Assembly: GCF_014640115.1 (NCBI RefSeq)
Contig: NZ_BMGI01000004.1
Span: 1 to 64,000, forward strand
Direction: 5' to 3'
Origin: Sinisalibacter lacisalsi
Lineage (GTDB): Bacteria > Pseudomonadota > Alphaproteobacteria > Rhodobacterales > Rhodobacteraceae
Length of the DNA: 64,000 nt
Under the pieces are notes generated by a model that was given only the letters and a program-made list of their open reading frames with translations, had not been told where the DNA came from and did not search any database. Every line of letters begins with the position of its first letter. The stretch's first letter is position 1. The translations under genes and the position numbers were made by a program. This document shows, in pieces, positions 54,523 through 62,943 of this stretch.

Positions 54523-55040
54523 ACCTGCGCCGCGTCCTCTTCGCTTTCGTACATCGCCAGATGCATCTCTTCGCGGTTGCGGCGCAGCTCTTCCTTGAGC
54601 CTGTCGACCGGCGGCGCCCAGATGAAGCCGAATGAAACGCAGCCGTCGCGGCCCTTGACCGCGTGGTGCAGCCGGTGCGCCTGATAGACCCGTTTCAGAT
54701 AACCGCTGCGGGGCACGTACTTGAACGGCCAGCGGTGATGCACGAGCCCGTCATGCGCCATGAAATAGAGCGCGCCGTAGGCGGTCACCCCGGTCGCGAT
54801 CCAGAACAGCCAGTCGCCGAGCCAGAGCGAGAGGGCGAACAGCAGGATCGCGGTCGCAGAGCCGACGACGGCGTAGAGATCGTTTTTCTCCAGGCCGCCC
54901 TCGTGCGGAACATGGTGCGATTTGTGCCAGCCCCAGCCCCAGCCATGCATGATGTACTTGTGCGACCACCAGGCGATGAATTCCATCACCGCGATGGTGA
55001 CGAGCACGATCAGCGCAGGCAGGATCACCGAACCGAACAT
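54495..55040 (-). CDS. crtZ: Beta-carotene 3-hydroxylase
   Basis: 181 residues of the fatty-acid-hydroxylase superfamily. The di-iron histidine motifs are clear: WWSHKYIMHGWGWGWHKSHH (near residues 25-44) and AHDGLVHH followed by YQAHRLHHAVKG. It is an integral membrane enzyme that hydroxylates both rings of beta-carotene, giving zeaxanthin. It is transcribed leftward from near crtE. Confidence 0.93.
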   Translation of the reverse strand: MFGSVILPALIVLVTIAVMEFIAWWSHKYIMHGWGWGWHKSHHVPHEGGLEKNDLYAVVGSATAILLFALSLWLGDWLFWIATGVTAYGALYFMAHDGLVHHRWPFKYVPRSGYLKRVYQAHRLHHAVKGRDGCVSFGFIWAPPVDRLKEELRRNREEMHLAMYESEEDAAQVQDAPVGRL

Positions 55041-55084
55041 GACAAACCCTCTCCGTATCCCCGCTGCACGGGACCGCTATACCG

Positions 55085-56008
55085 TCAGGCGGGCTGTTCC
55101 GAAACCTGTTTGAAGACGCGACAAATCAACTCGGCGATTTCATCCTGCTGCAGGCCGGACCGCTCCAGCGCCGCGCTCGCCTTCTCGAGATGGGAGCGGC
55201 AATCGCTGGATGCGGCCTCGAAGCCGGCAAGGCGGATCAGGGTCGCGCTGCCATCGTCCTTGTGGCTGTCTTTCCCGGTTTCCTCGCTCGTCGCGATCTG
55301 GTCGAGGATGTCGTCGCGGGTCTGGAAGGCGAGGCCGAGGTGATGGGCGAAGCCGCGCACCTCGTCGAGCTGGGCTTGCGACGCGCCGGCGGCGATGGCC
55401 CCGAGCTCGGCGGCGGCGACGAAGAGCACGCCGGTTTTCATCCAGTTGATGGTGTCGAGGTCCTCCGCCGACTGCGCCGTGGCCTTCTCGCGCAGATCGA
55501 GTTCCTGCCCGGCGACAAGGCCCGCGGTTCCGATCGCCTCGGTGAGCACGCGCATCGCACGGGCGCGGATCGTCTCGTCATGGCTCGGCGCCCTGGCGAT
55601 CTGTTCGTAGGCGAGGTTCATCAGGCCGATGGCGGCGAGAATCGCCGTGGCCTCGCCATAGATCCGGTGCACCGCCGGCCGGCCACGCCGCATCGTGGCA
55701 TCGTCCATGCTCGGCAGGTCGTCGAGGATGAGCGAGGCGCAGTGCACGAACTCGACCGCGGCGCCCGCCGCGTGCGCGAATTCCGCATTGCGCCCGCCAG
55801 CGGCCTTGTTGATCATCATGCACAGGATCGGACGGACCCGTTTCCCCCCGGCGAGGATCGCATCGCGCATGGCGGCGTGAAGCGTCGCGGGCGCACCGGC
55901 GCATTCGGAAAGCCGGGCCTCGAGGTAACGCTCCGCCCGGTCCCGCGTTTCGGAGACCGGATCAGCCAAGGGTTCGGCGGCGTCGGTTTGCTGTGTGTTC
56001 ATCAACAA
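55085..56008 (-). CDS. crtE: Geranylgeranyl diphosphate synthase
   Basis: 307 residues if translation starts at TTG 56008, which has GGAGGAG nine bases upstream; an ATG at 56002 is the alternative but is too far from that site. The two aspartate-rich motifs are LDDLPSMDDATMRRGRPA (near residue 92) and FQTRDDILDQ (near residue 233). It makes the C20 substrate of CrtB. It reads in the same direction as crtZ, 44 bases upstream of it, and is divergent from fni. Confidence 0.92.
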   Translation of the reverse strand: MLMNTQQTDAAEPLADPVSETRDRAERYLEARLSECAGAPATLHAAMRDAILAGGKRVRPILCMMINKAAGGRNAEFAHAAGAAVEFVHCASLILDDLPSMDDATMRRGRPAVHRIYGEATAILAAIGLMNLAYEQIARAPSHDETIRARAMRVLTEAIGTAGLVAGQELDLREKATAQSAEDLDTINWMKTGVLFVAAAELGAIAAGASQAQLDEVRGFAHHLGLAFQTRDDILDQIATSEETGKDSHKDDGSATLIRLAGFEAASSDCRSHLEKASAALERSGLQQDEIAELICRVFKQVSEQPA

Positions 56009-56152
56009 GTGAGATCACTCCTCCGCCTTTTCTCACTCAGGTCATAAGGTTAATACGTCAGATACTTGAAACCGGATGACATTTTCGTGCGTAGACTGCC
56101 ATAACCGCGTGTTTCTGGCCAGAACGCGGTTGGCGTGAACGGGAGGATCAGC

Positions 56153-57193
56153 GTGGGAAATCACCATGTGGAGCGCAAGGAAGATCACATTCGGATCGTT
56201 CTCGACCGCAAAAGCAGCCAATCCGCACTGACCACCGGTCTCGAGACGGTTCGTTTCCTGCACAACGCCCTGCCGGATCTCGATCTCGGCGAGATCGACC
56301 TGTCATGCACGCTCGCCGGGCGGCGGATCGCCGCCCCGGTTCTGGTCAGTTCGATGACCGGCGGCCCGGTGCGCACCGCCGAGATCAATCACAACATCGC
56401 GGCGGCCTGCCAGGCGCTGGGCCTGCCGTTCGGCGTCGGGTCGCAGCGGGTGGCGCTGGATCATGGCGGCATGGCCGGGCTGGGGCCCGAGCTGCGCCGG
56501 ATCGCGCCGGACGTGCCGATCTTCGGCAATCTCGGCGCGGCACAATTGCGCGGCGACGACGCGTTCGACATGGCCCGCCGCGCGGTGGAGATGATCGGAG
56601 CCGATGCCCTGTTCATCCATCTCAACCCGTTGCAGGAGGCGATCCAGCCGGAGGGCGACCGCAACTGGCGCGGCCTGTTCGACCGGATCGCCGCACTGGC
56701 CGAGACGCTGGGCGTTCCGGTCGCGGTCAAGGAGGTGGGTTTCGGCCTGTCCGCCTCGCTGTGCCGCCGGCTGCACGAGGCGGGTGTTCAGATCCTGGAC
56801 GTGGCCGGGGCAGGGGGCACCAACTGGGCGCGGGTCGAAGCCGCCCGCGCCACGCCGGACCGGCACGCCCTCGGCGCCACCTTCGCCGATTGGGGGATCC
56901 CCACCGCGCAGGCCATCCGGCAGGCCCGCGCGGCGGTGCCGGGCGCCACGATCATCGGCTCGGGCGGGCTCTCGTCCGGCCTCGACGTGGCCCGCGCCAT
57001 CCGCCTCGGCGCAGACATCGGCGCGATCGCCGCAGGGGTTCTGAAGGACGCGATCGCGTCGCAGGGCGACCTGGAGGCCCGGCTGTCGGCGGTTGTCGAG
57101 GAATTGCGGATCACCTGTTTCTGCACCGGCTCCGCCGATCTCGACGCGTTGCGGCGGGCCGACCTGATGCCGGACCAGCTTCCCCCGACATGA
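56153..57193 (+). CDS. fni: Isopentenyl-diphosphate delta-isomerase, type 2 (FMN)
   Basis: 346 residues from GTG 56153, chosen because GGGAGGATCAGC lies just before it. The N-terminal ERKEDHIRIVLD, the APVLVSSMTGGPVRTAEIN block, LPFGVGSQRVAL and the FMN-site IIGSGGLSSGLDVARAI are typical of the type 2 enzyme. It equilibrates isopentenyl and dimethylallyl diphosphate, feeding CrtE. Divergent from crtE across 144 bases. Confidence 0.92.
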   Translation: MGNHHVERKEDHIRIVLDRKSSQSALTTGLETVRFLHNALPDLDLGEIDLSCTLAGRRIAAPVLVSSMTGGPVRTAEINHNIAAACQALGLPFGVGSQRVALDHGGMAGLGPELRRIAPDVPIFGNLGAAQLRGDDAFDMARRAVEMIGADALFIHLNPLQEAIQPEGDRNWRGLFDRIAALAETLGVPVAVKEVGFGLSASLCRRLHEAGVQILDVAGAGGTNWARVEAARATPDRHALGATFADWGIPTAQAIRQARAAVPGATIIGSGGLSSGLDVARAIRLGADIGAIAAGVLKDAIASQGDLEARLSAVVEELRITCFCTGSADLDALRRADLMPDQLPPT

Positions 57194-57213
57194 GCCGGGC
57201 GCGCGATCCCCGG

Positions 57214-57519
57214 TCAGGACGGTTTGCGCGGCAGGATGGAAATATCGGTGACCAGGGCCTTCAACCGGTAGCCCTTGTCCATCATCCTGTCGATCTCGAC
57301 CAGAACCCGCTCGAGGCGCGGCTCCGACAGGATGATATAGATCAGGATGTTGGTGTCGATATCCAGCATCCCCGATTGGATGCCGCTGGCGCCGGCGCCG
57401 TGACCGGATACGACGGTGTATCCGCCGATCCCGTGCGGCGCCAGTTTCTTCAGGATCATTTCCTCCAACTGCTTGGAAGTGATGATGGTCAGAAGTTTCT
57501 TTTGTTCGAGGGAACGCAT
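57214..57519 (-). CDS. sbtB: P-II-like regulator of bicarbonate transporter (SbtB type)
   Basis: 101 residues from ATG 57519, with CAGGAGGAATTGAA upstream. It has the P-II ferredoxin-like pattern: KKLLTIITSKQLEEMILKKL, then the T-loop region GYTVVSGHGAGASGIQSG and a second beta-alpha unit (YIILSEPRLERVLVEIDRMM). It lies 28 bases after sbtA, the known partner arrangement; SbtB binds adenine nucleotides and inhibits SbtA. The C-terminal cysteine pair found in many cyanobacterial SbtB proteins is absent here. Confidence 0.85.
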   Translation of the reverse strand: MRSLEQKKLLTIITSKQLEEMILKKLAPHGIGGYTVVSGHGAGASGIQSGMLDIDTNILIYIILSEPRLERVLVEIDRMMDKGYRLKALVTDISILPRKPS

Positions 57520-57547
57520 TTCAATTCCTCCTGGTCGCCCCGTCCGT

Positions 57548-58546
57548 TCAGCCCGCAACAAGCAGTTCGGCGGCGGCATGGTAGAGCGGAATGCCGATGA
57601 CGACATTGAACGGGAAGGTGACGCCGAGCGACAGGGTCAGATAGAACGACGGGTTCGCCTCGGGAACGGCAATCCGCATCGCGGGGGGCACGGCGATATA
57701 GGACGCGCTCGCCGCCAGCACCGCCACGAGCATCGTGCCGCCGACGTCGAACCCGAGGGGGAAGGCCCCGACCAGCGCGCCGATCGTGCCGCCGATCAGC
57801 GGCATGATGATCCCGAAGGCGACGAGCACCGCGCCGACGCGGCGGAAATCGGCGATCCGCCGGGCCGCCTCCATGCCCATCTCGAGCAAGAACAGGCACA
57901 GCACGCCCATGAAGATGTCGTCGACAAAGGGTTTGACCGTTTCGAGCGAGGCCGGCGTCGCGATCGCCGCGATCGCCATCGAGCCGAGCAGAAGAACCAC
58001 GCTTCCGTTCGTGAATGCCTCGTGCAGCAGCTTCGACACCCCGAATCGCGCGCCCGGATCCTGCGCCGGTTCCGCCGCCGACCGAGCCTGGCGACGGGCC
58101 CAGGCGGCGAGCAGGATCCCGATCACGATGGCGGGCGATTCCATGATCGCGAGCATGATGACGGGGTAGCTGTCGTATTCGACGCCTGCGCTTTGCAGGT
58201 AGGCGATGGCGGTCAGGAAGGTGCCGGCGCTGACCGAGCCGTAGTGCGCGGCGATCGCCGAGGCGTTGAGCGCGTCGACCTTCCCGGTCGCCCGCATCAG
58301 CGTATAACCGATGACGGGAAGCGTCAGCCCCAGGACCATCGCCCAGAAAATCGCGTTCAGGGCGGTGCCAAGATCCGCTTTCGCGAGTTCGTAGCCGCCG
58401 TGAATGCCGATCGACACCAACAGGTAGATCGACAGGATCTTCGCAAGATCCGGGGGAAAGCGCAGGTCTGACCTGATGATGCGCGCGAGAAACCCGAGCG
58501 CGAAGAAGAGCACGGCGGGGACAAGAAGGTTCTGAAGGCCGGACAT
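57548..58546 (-). CDS. sbtA: Sodium-dependent bicarbonate transporter family (SbtA)
   Basis: 332 residues, two inverted halves of about five transmembrane helices each, separated by a polar segment (near residues 175-200). Conserved SbtA pieces are visible: SIYLLVSIGIHGGYELAK, IAAHYGSVSAGTFLTA, IMLAIMESPAIVIGI and FLLEMGMEAARRI. It would import bicarbonate to supply the carboxysome encoded on the other strand. AAGGAC lies upstream of its ATG. Confidence 0.88.
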   Translation of the reverse strand: MSGLQNLLVPAVLFFALGFLARIIRSDLRFPPDLAKILSIYLLVSIGIHGGYELAKADLGTALNAIFWAMVLGLTLPVIGYTLMRATGKVDALNASAIAAHYGSVSAGTFLTAIAYLQSAGVEYDSYPVIMLAIMESPAIVIGILLAAWARRQARSAAEPAQDPGARFGVSKLLHEAFTNGSVVLLLGSMAIAAIATPASLETVKPFVDDIFMGVLCLFLLEMGMEAARRIADFRRVGAVLVAFGIIMPLIGGTIGALVGAFPLGFDVGGTMLVAVLAASASYIAVPPAMRIAVPEANPSFYLTLSLGVTFPFNVVIGIPLYHAAAELLVAG

Positions 58547-58708
58547 GGGGATGTCCTTCTCTGGTTTGCAGTGGAGTTGCCGGAAAACCTAGGAACATGA
58601 GGCGAAAAAATTAAATAGATAATTGAGATATACAATATTTATTAAAATCTATGATAAGGGATTAGCTGTCTGCCGGGCGGGTATTTTGAAGATCGCGCAA
58701 TGTTCCAT

Positions 58709-58726
58709 AAATATATTAAATATATT
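58709..58726. repeat. Tandem repeat of AAATATATT (two copies)
   Basis: Two adjacent identical 9-base units in the AT-rich spacer upstream of cbbL. It could be a DNA-bending or protein-binding element, or simply part of the AT-rich tract. Confidence 0.5.
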
Positions 58727-58810
58727 GGTTTTAGTCGCGATATGTGCCGACGGCATAAAAAAACATTATCCAGCCGCCCCGCGAGAAGTCGCTGAATAGG
58801 CCATTTGTTT

Positions 58811-58842
58811 AAATAGATACATGATATAGTGATAATCTATTT
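58811..58842. promoter_or_regulatory. Inverted repeat AAATAGAT / ATCTATTT upstream of cbbL
   Basis: AAATAGAT (58811-58818) and ATCTATTT (58835-58842) are perfect inverse copies 16 bases apart, and AAATAGAT recurs at 58613-58620 near sbtA. The position, about 220 bases before cbbL, and the spacing fit a LysR-type (CbbR) operator, but no consensus proves it. Confidence 0.4.
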
Positions 58843-59060
58843 CCGTAATGATCCGCGCGCTCATATTCTCCGTCGTTGAGAATTGCAGGGCGGTGCAGGT
58901 TCATGTGCCGCGTCAGGAGAAAAGAGGGGCTGGCACGCGGCCATGGTTCCGGGAAGCAACCTGTCTTTCCGCGAAAACCTGGCCGAGCCGCCGCCCACCA
59001 AAACGGGCGCATGGCGTCGGAACGCACGTAACTCGGAATCGAAATTCACAGGAGTCGACG

Positions 59061-60476
59061 ATGGCTGAAAAGAAATACCAGGCTGGTGTAAAGGACTACG
59101 CGGCAACCTATTGGACCCCCGACTACATCCCCTTGGACACGGATCTTCTTGCCTGTTTCAAGGTGGTGGCCCAGGAGGGCGTGCCGCCGGAGGAGGCGGC
59201 GGCGGCCGTCGCGGCCGAATCGTCGACCGGCACCTGGACGACCGTCTGGACCGACCTGCTGACCGACATGGATTACTACAAGGGCCGGGCCTACAAGATC
59301 GAACCGGTTCCGAACGATCCCACCGCATTCTATGCCTTCGTCGCCTATCCGCTCGACCTGTTCGAGGAGGGCTCGGTGGTGAACGTGCTGACTTCGCTGG
59401 TCGGCAACGTGTTCGGCTTCAAGGCGCTGCGCAGCCTGCGGCTCGAGGACATCCGGTTCCCGATCGCCTATATCAAGACCTGTGGCGGCCCGCCCAACGG
59501 CATCCAGGTGGAACGCGACAAGCTGGCCAAGTATGGCCGTGGCCTCCTGGGCTGCACCATCAAGCCCAAGCTCGGCCTCTCGGCCAAGAACTATGGCCGT
59601 GCGGTTTATGAATGCCTGCGCGGCGGTCTCGATTTCACCAAGGACGACGAGAACATCAACTCGCAGCCCTTCATGCGCTGGAACCACCGTTTCGATTTCG
59701 TGATGGAAGCGGTGCACAAGGCCGAGGCCGAAACCGGTGAGCGCAAGGGCCATTACCTGAACGTGACCGCTGGCACCGCCGAGGAAATGCTCGAACGCGC
59801 GGAATACGCCAAGTCGCTCGGCGCGCGCATCATCATGCACGATTTCTTCACCGCGGGCTTCACCGCCAACACCACGCTGGCGAACTGGTGCCGCAAGAAC
59901 GGGATGCTGCTGCACATCCACCGCGCGATGCACGCCGTCGTCGACCGCAACCCCTACCACGGCATCCACTTTCGCGTGCTGACCAAGTGCCTGCGCCTGT
60001 CGGGCGGCGATCACATGCACTCGGGCACCGTCGTCGGCAAGCTGGAGGGCGACCGCGAGGCGACAATCGGCTGGATCGACCAGATGCGCGAATCCTTCGT
60101 GCCGGAAAACCGCGCGCGCGGGCTGTTCTTCGACCAGGACTGGGGCGCCATGCCCGGGGTTCTGCCGGTCGCCTCGGGAGGTATCCACGTCTGGCACATG
60201 CCGGCGCTGGTCTCGATCTTCGGCGATGATGCCTGCTTCCAGTTCGGCGGCGGCACGCTCGGCCACCCCTGGGGCAACGCCGCCGGGGCGACCGCCAACC
60301 GCGTGGCGCTGGAGGCCTGCGTGGCCGCCCGCAACATGGGCCGCGACGTCGAGCGCGAGGGCAAGGAAATCCTCCTTGAGGCGGCGAAGCACAGCCCTGA
60401 GCTGAAGGTCGCCCTCGAGACCTGGAAGGAAATCAAGTTCGAGTTCGACGTGGTGGACAAGCTGGATATCGCTTGA
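59061..60476 (+). CDS. cbbL: Ribulose-bisphosphate carboxylase large subunit, form IA
   Basis: 471 residues from ATG 59061, preceded by AGGAGTCGACG. Catalytic elements are intact: [17 protein letters not shown] (near residue 164), the carbamylated Lys194 in [11 protein letters not shown] and the loop-6 region [12 protein letters not shown]. The sequence and the csoS2 neighbour place it in the carboxysomal form IA group. It fixes CO2 onto ribulose bisphosphate inside the carboxysome shell. Confidence 0.97.
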   Translation: MAEKKYQAGVKDYAATYWTPDYIPLDTDLLACFKVVAQEGVPPEEAAAAVAAESSTGTWTTVWTDLLTDMDYYKGRAYKIEPVPNDPTAFYAFVAYPLDLFEEGSVVNVLTSLVGNVFGFKALRSLRLEDIRFPIAYIKTCGGPPNGIQVERDKLAKYGRGLLGCTIKPKLGLSAKNYGRAVYECLRGGLDFTKDDENINSQPFMRWNHRFDFVMEAVHKAEAETGERKGHYLNVTAGTAEEMLERAEYAKSLGARIIMHDFFTAGFTANTTLANWCRKNGMLLHIHRAMHAVVDRNPYHGIHFRVLTKCLRLSGGDHMHSGTVVGKLEGDREATIGWIDQMRESFVPENRARGLFFDQDWGAMPGVLPVASGGIHVWHMPALVSIFGDDACFQFGGGTLGHPWGNAAGATANRVALEACVAARNMGRDVEREGKEILLEAAKHSPELKVALETWKEIKFEFDVVDKLDIA

Positions 60477-60528
60477 GGCAACGCCGCAACTCCGCCGCAC
60501 CGATCAGAATTCAGAAAGGACACACGTC

Positions 60529-60861
60529 ATGACCGCGATTCAGCCGTATAACGCCACTGAGCGAAAGGGCGAAACCTTCTCCTACCTGCCGCCGATGACG
60601 CCGGAGCAGATCCGCCAGAACATCCAGTTCATGGTGTCGCAGGGATGGAACCCGGCGATCGAGCACACCGAGCCGGAAAAATCCTTCTCCAATTTCTGGT
60701 ATCTGTGGAAGCTGCCGTTCTTCGGTGAAACCTCCGTCGACCGGGTTCTTGCCGAGATCGAGGAGTGCCGCCGGATGAACCCGTCGCACCTGATCCGCCT
60801 GATCGGGTTCGACAACTTCACCCAGAGCCAGGGCACCGCGTTCATCGTTCACCACGGGTAA
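60529..60861 (+). CDS. cbbS: Ribulose-bisphosphate carboxylase small subunit, form IA
   Basis: 110 residues with AAAGGACACACG upstream. Family segments include FSYLPPMTPEQIRQNIQFMV, NFWYLWKLPFFGE and HLIRLIGFDNFTQSQG. It completes the L8S8 enzyme with cbbL, 52 bases upstream, and is followed by a hairpin and csoS2. Confidence 0.96.
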   Translation: MTAIQPYNATERKGETFSYLPPMTPEQIRQNIQFMVSQGWNPAIEHTEPEKSFSNFWYLWKLPFFGETSVDRVLAEIEECRRMNPSHLIRLIGFDNFTQSQGTAFIVHHG

Positions 60862-60880
60862 CGAAAGGCCGATGTCGGGA

Positions 60881-60910
60881 ATGGCGTTGTCTCCGCGCGG
60901 AGGTCGCCAT
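60881..60910 (+). promoter_or_regulatory. Hairpin between cbbS and csoS2
   Basis: ATGGCG (60881-60886) pairs with CGCCAT (60905-60910), and inside it CTCC (60891-60894) pairs with GGAG (60899-60902) over GCGC. No T-run follows. It could lower csoS2 expression relative to Rubisco or protect the cbbLS transcript. Confidence 0.5.
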
Positions 60911-60954
60911 CGTCCCGGTCCGCAAACCAAGTCGTTCGGAAAGAGAGTGGGATA

Positions 60955-62907
60955 ATGCAACAGCAAGGCAGCCAAACGATGGCGAGGGGCGGTCGCGCAG
61001 CCTCCCGGCAACGCCGACAGCAGATGGCGGGCGGGAAGGTGGCCCTGCCGCCGAAAGCCGAGCGGACCCGGGTGTCGGTCCGCGAAACCGACGCTGTGCG
61101 CAGTGCCCTCGCTCCGGCCCCGGCCGCCGACGCCAGGCCCGCGGCCACGCCGCAAGCCTCTGCGGCCGCGCCGTCGCCCGCATCCGCGCCGGCCCCGGCC
61201 ATGCCCAAAGGCGGCCAGGCGGCCTCGCGCGCCCGCCGCCGGGCCCTGGTCCAGGGCAAGAGCGGGCTTGCGCAGGTGTCCGGCGCGGCGGCGAAACCCG
61301 CGCCGACCCATGCGCCTGACGTCGCCCCGGTCAAGGCCGGGACCGGCCTCTCCGGCGGCCGCCGGATGGCGCAGGCGATGCGGGCCAGGCGCGCCCTGCA
61401 GGGCGGCGAGGCCGCCGAGGCATCGCGGCCGACCGGGCGCGTCCGCAACACCGAGGCGCTCGTCTATCCGGCCAAGGTCGAAGTGACCAGGACCTACGGC
61501 GCACAGAGCGTGACCGGTGTGCGCATCGGCCGGGGCCGCAACGTCACCGGCGACGAGCCGGGCGTCGACAAGCCGATCAGCGGCACGCAGTACATCGCCG
61601 CCGACGGGCAGGCGGCCTATCGCCCCCCCGGGGCGAAGGTCGGTGCCTCGAAAACCGTGAACGGCAAGGTGGTCACCGGCACGCAGGTGCGCAGCAAGGT
61701 GACGATCACCGGCGACGAGTTCCGCAACGCGGTGACGATCACCGGCGAGGCCGATCAGACCCTCGACGACGACGTGATCGAACGCGGCGGACCGGGGGTC
61801 TCGACCGCCGCCCAGTTCCGCCGCCAGAACAACCCGCACGGTGCCTCGGTGTTCGGCACCAACCTCGGGCGCAGCATCAAGCATGTCGGCTCGCGGGAGC
61901 GGGGAGTCGATGATCCGGCGATGGAGACCTCGCTGGGCGGCCACCGGATCTCCGGTTCGGCGATCGGCCGAAGCCCGATCGTGTCCGGTGACGAGTCCGG
62001 TGCCTGCCGTACGGTCACCGGCAGCCAGTATCTGCGCGCCGCCACCGACCAGCCGCTGTGCGAGATGCCGAACGCGCCCACCCCGGCGCTGGCCCGAGCG
62101 GGCTCGATGGCGGCGCGCGGCGAAACCGAGACCTGGGCGCGCCAGCGCATCACCGGCGTGGAAGTGGAGTTCAAGCCCGGTGTCACCGGCGATGAGCCGG
62201 GCACCTGTTCGCCGATCACCGGCACGCCCTATTCGGGCCCGGCCCAGTACGAGACCTATTGCGAGGCCGACATGGCCGAGCAGGCCGCCGCCCGGGTGGG
62301 GGCAAAGGGCAGGGGGCGTCCGCAGATCACTGGAAACCTGCCGCTGAACGCGGAGGGCGTCACCGGCACCCAGCGCGGCGCCGGGCGAGACATCAGCGGC
62401 ACGCCCTATTACCGCCGGGGTGCGGAAGTCGCGGCCGGCGCGCAGGACGTGGGCGCCGTCGCCGGGAGGTTCAGCGTGAAGAGCCCGCAGCGCGACGCGC
62501 AGCTCGCCGGCGAGGGCCCGGGCCAGATCACAGGCTCTTTCGCGGTGGGTTCCGGCAAGGTGACCGGCAACAGCGAGTTCGATTACGTCGGGCGCTGGCA
62601 GGGCCGTGGCCCTGACGGGGCGCCCCCGGTCACCGGCGAGGGCCGCATGGAAGGGCCGAATATCACCGGCTCGGCCTGGAGTGCCAACGGCAAGGTGACC
62701 GGGACGGAAGGCTTCACCGCCGCCGGCCGCAACCCGACCGAGCGCACCGGCCAACCGCGGGCCTTTGCCGGCGCCGGGGCCTTCAAGGGCCAGGGCAATC
62801 CGAAATCGCCGACGCATGACGTCACCGGCATGGCGGGCACCGATCCCGTTGGCGGCGGCGACAAGCGCGCGGCACGTGTCACCCTCTCGGGCGGGGCCCG
62901 GGGTTAG
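60955..62907 (+). CDS. csoS2: Carboxysome assembly scaffold CsoS2
   Basis: 650 residues, mostly disordered and repetitive. Three N-terminal Rubisco-binding motifs are visible near residues 11-30, 85-104 and 134-152 (GGRAASRQRRQQM, GGQAASRARRRALVQGKSGL, GGRRMAQAMRARRAL). A middle region of VTG/ITG repeats follows (residues 183-430), such as SVTGVRIGRGRNVTGDEPG, some with cysteines. The C-terminal region from about residue 455 ends in RVTLSGGARG, the conserved shell-anchoring peptide. CsoS2 links Rubisco to the shell. It is shorter than the well-studied Halothiobacillus protein, so it has fewer repeats. Confidence 0.94.
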   Translation: MQQQGSQTMARGGRAASRQRRQQMAGGKVALPPKAERTRVSVRETDAVRSALAPAPAADARPAATPQASAAAPSPASAPAPAMPKGGQAASRARRRALVQGKSGLAQVSGAAAKPAPTHAPDVAPVKAGTGLSGGRRMAQAMRARRALQGGEAAEASRPTGRVRNTEALVYPAKVEVTRTYGAQSVTGVRIGRGRNVTGDEPGVDKPISGTQYIAADGQAAYRPPGAKVGASKTVNGKVVTGTQVRSKVTITGDEFRNAVTITGEADQTLDDDVIERGGPGVSTAAQFRRQNNPHGASVFGTNLGRSIKHVGSRERGVDDPAMETSLGGHRISGSAIGRSPIVSGDESGACRTVTGSQYLRAATDQPLCEMPNAPTPALARAGSMAARGETETWARQRITGVEVEFKPGVTGDEPGTCSPITGTPYSGPAQYETYCEADMAEQAAARVGAKGRGRPQITGNLPLNAEGVTGTQRGAGRDISGTPYYRRGAEVAAGAQDVGAVAGRFSVKSPQRDAQLAGEGPGQITGSFAVGSGKVTGNSEFDYVGRWQGRGPDGAPPVTGEGRMEGPNITGSAWSANGKVTGTEGFTAAGRNPTERTGQPRAFAGAGAFKGQGNPKSPTHDVTGMAGTDPVGGGDKRAARVTLSGGARG

Positions 62908-62943
62908 TCGGAAGCGCCAGACAGGTAGTGTGGGATCAGGATC

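Larger units (their letters stand above)
58547..59060. other. AT-rich divergent control region between sbtA and cbbL
   Basis: This 514-base gap has no convincing gene. Bases 58600-58850 are strikingly AT-rich compared with the rest of the window. It contains AAATAGAT at 58613-58620 and 58811-58818, the inverted copy ATCTATTT at 58835-58842, and a tandem repeat of AAATATATT (58709-58717 and 58718-58726). Divergent promoters for sbtA-sbtB and the cbb-cso operon must lie here; a CbbR-type LysR protein is the expected regulator, but its gene is not in the window. Confidence 0.6.

Noticed and set aside
50896-57193. Photosynthesis gene cluster next to the carotenoid genes
   Set aside because: No bch, puf or crtA/crtC/crtD genes are present; the set matches zeaxanthin synthesis rather than a photosynthetic cluster.
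58883-59068. 61-codon frame upstream of cbbL
   Set aside because: It overlaps the cbbL start region, lacks a ribosome site and shows no recognisable domain.
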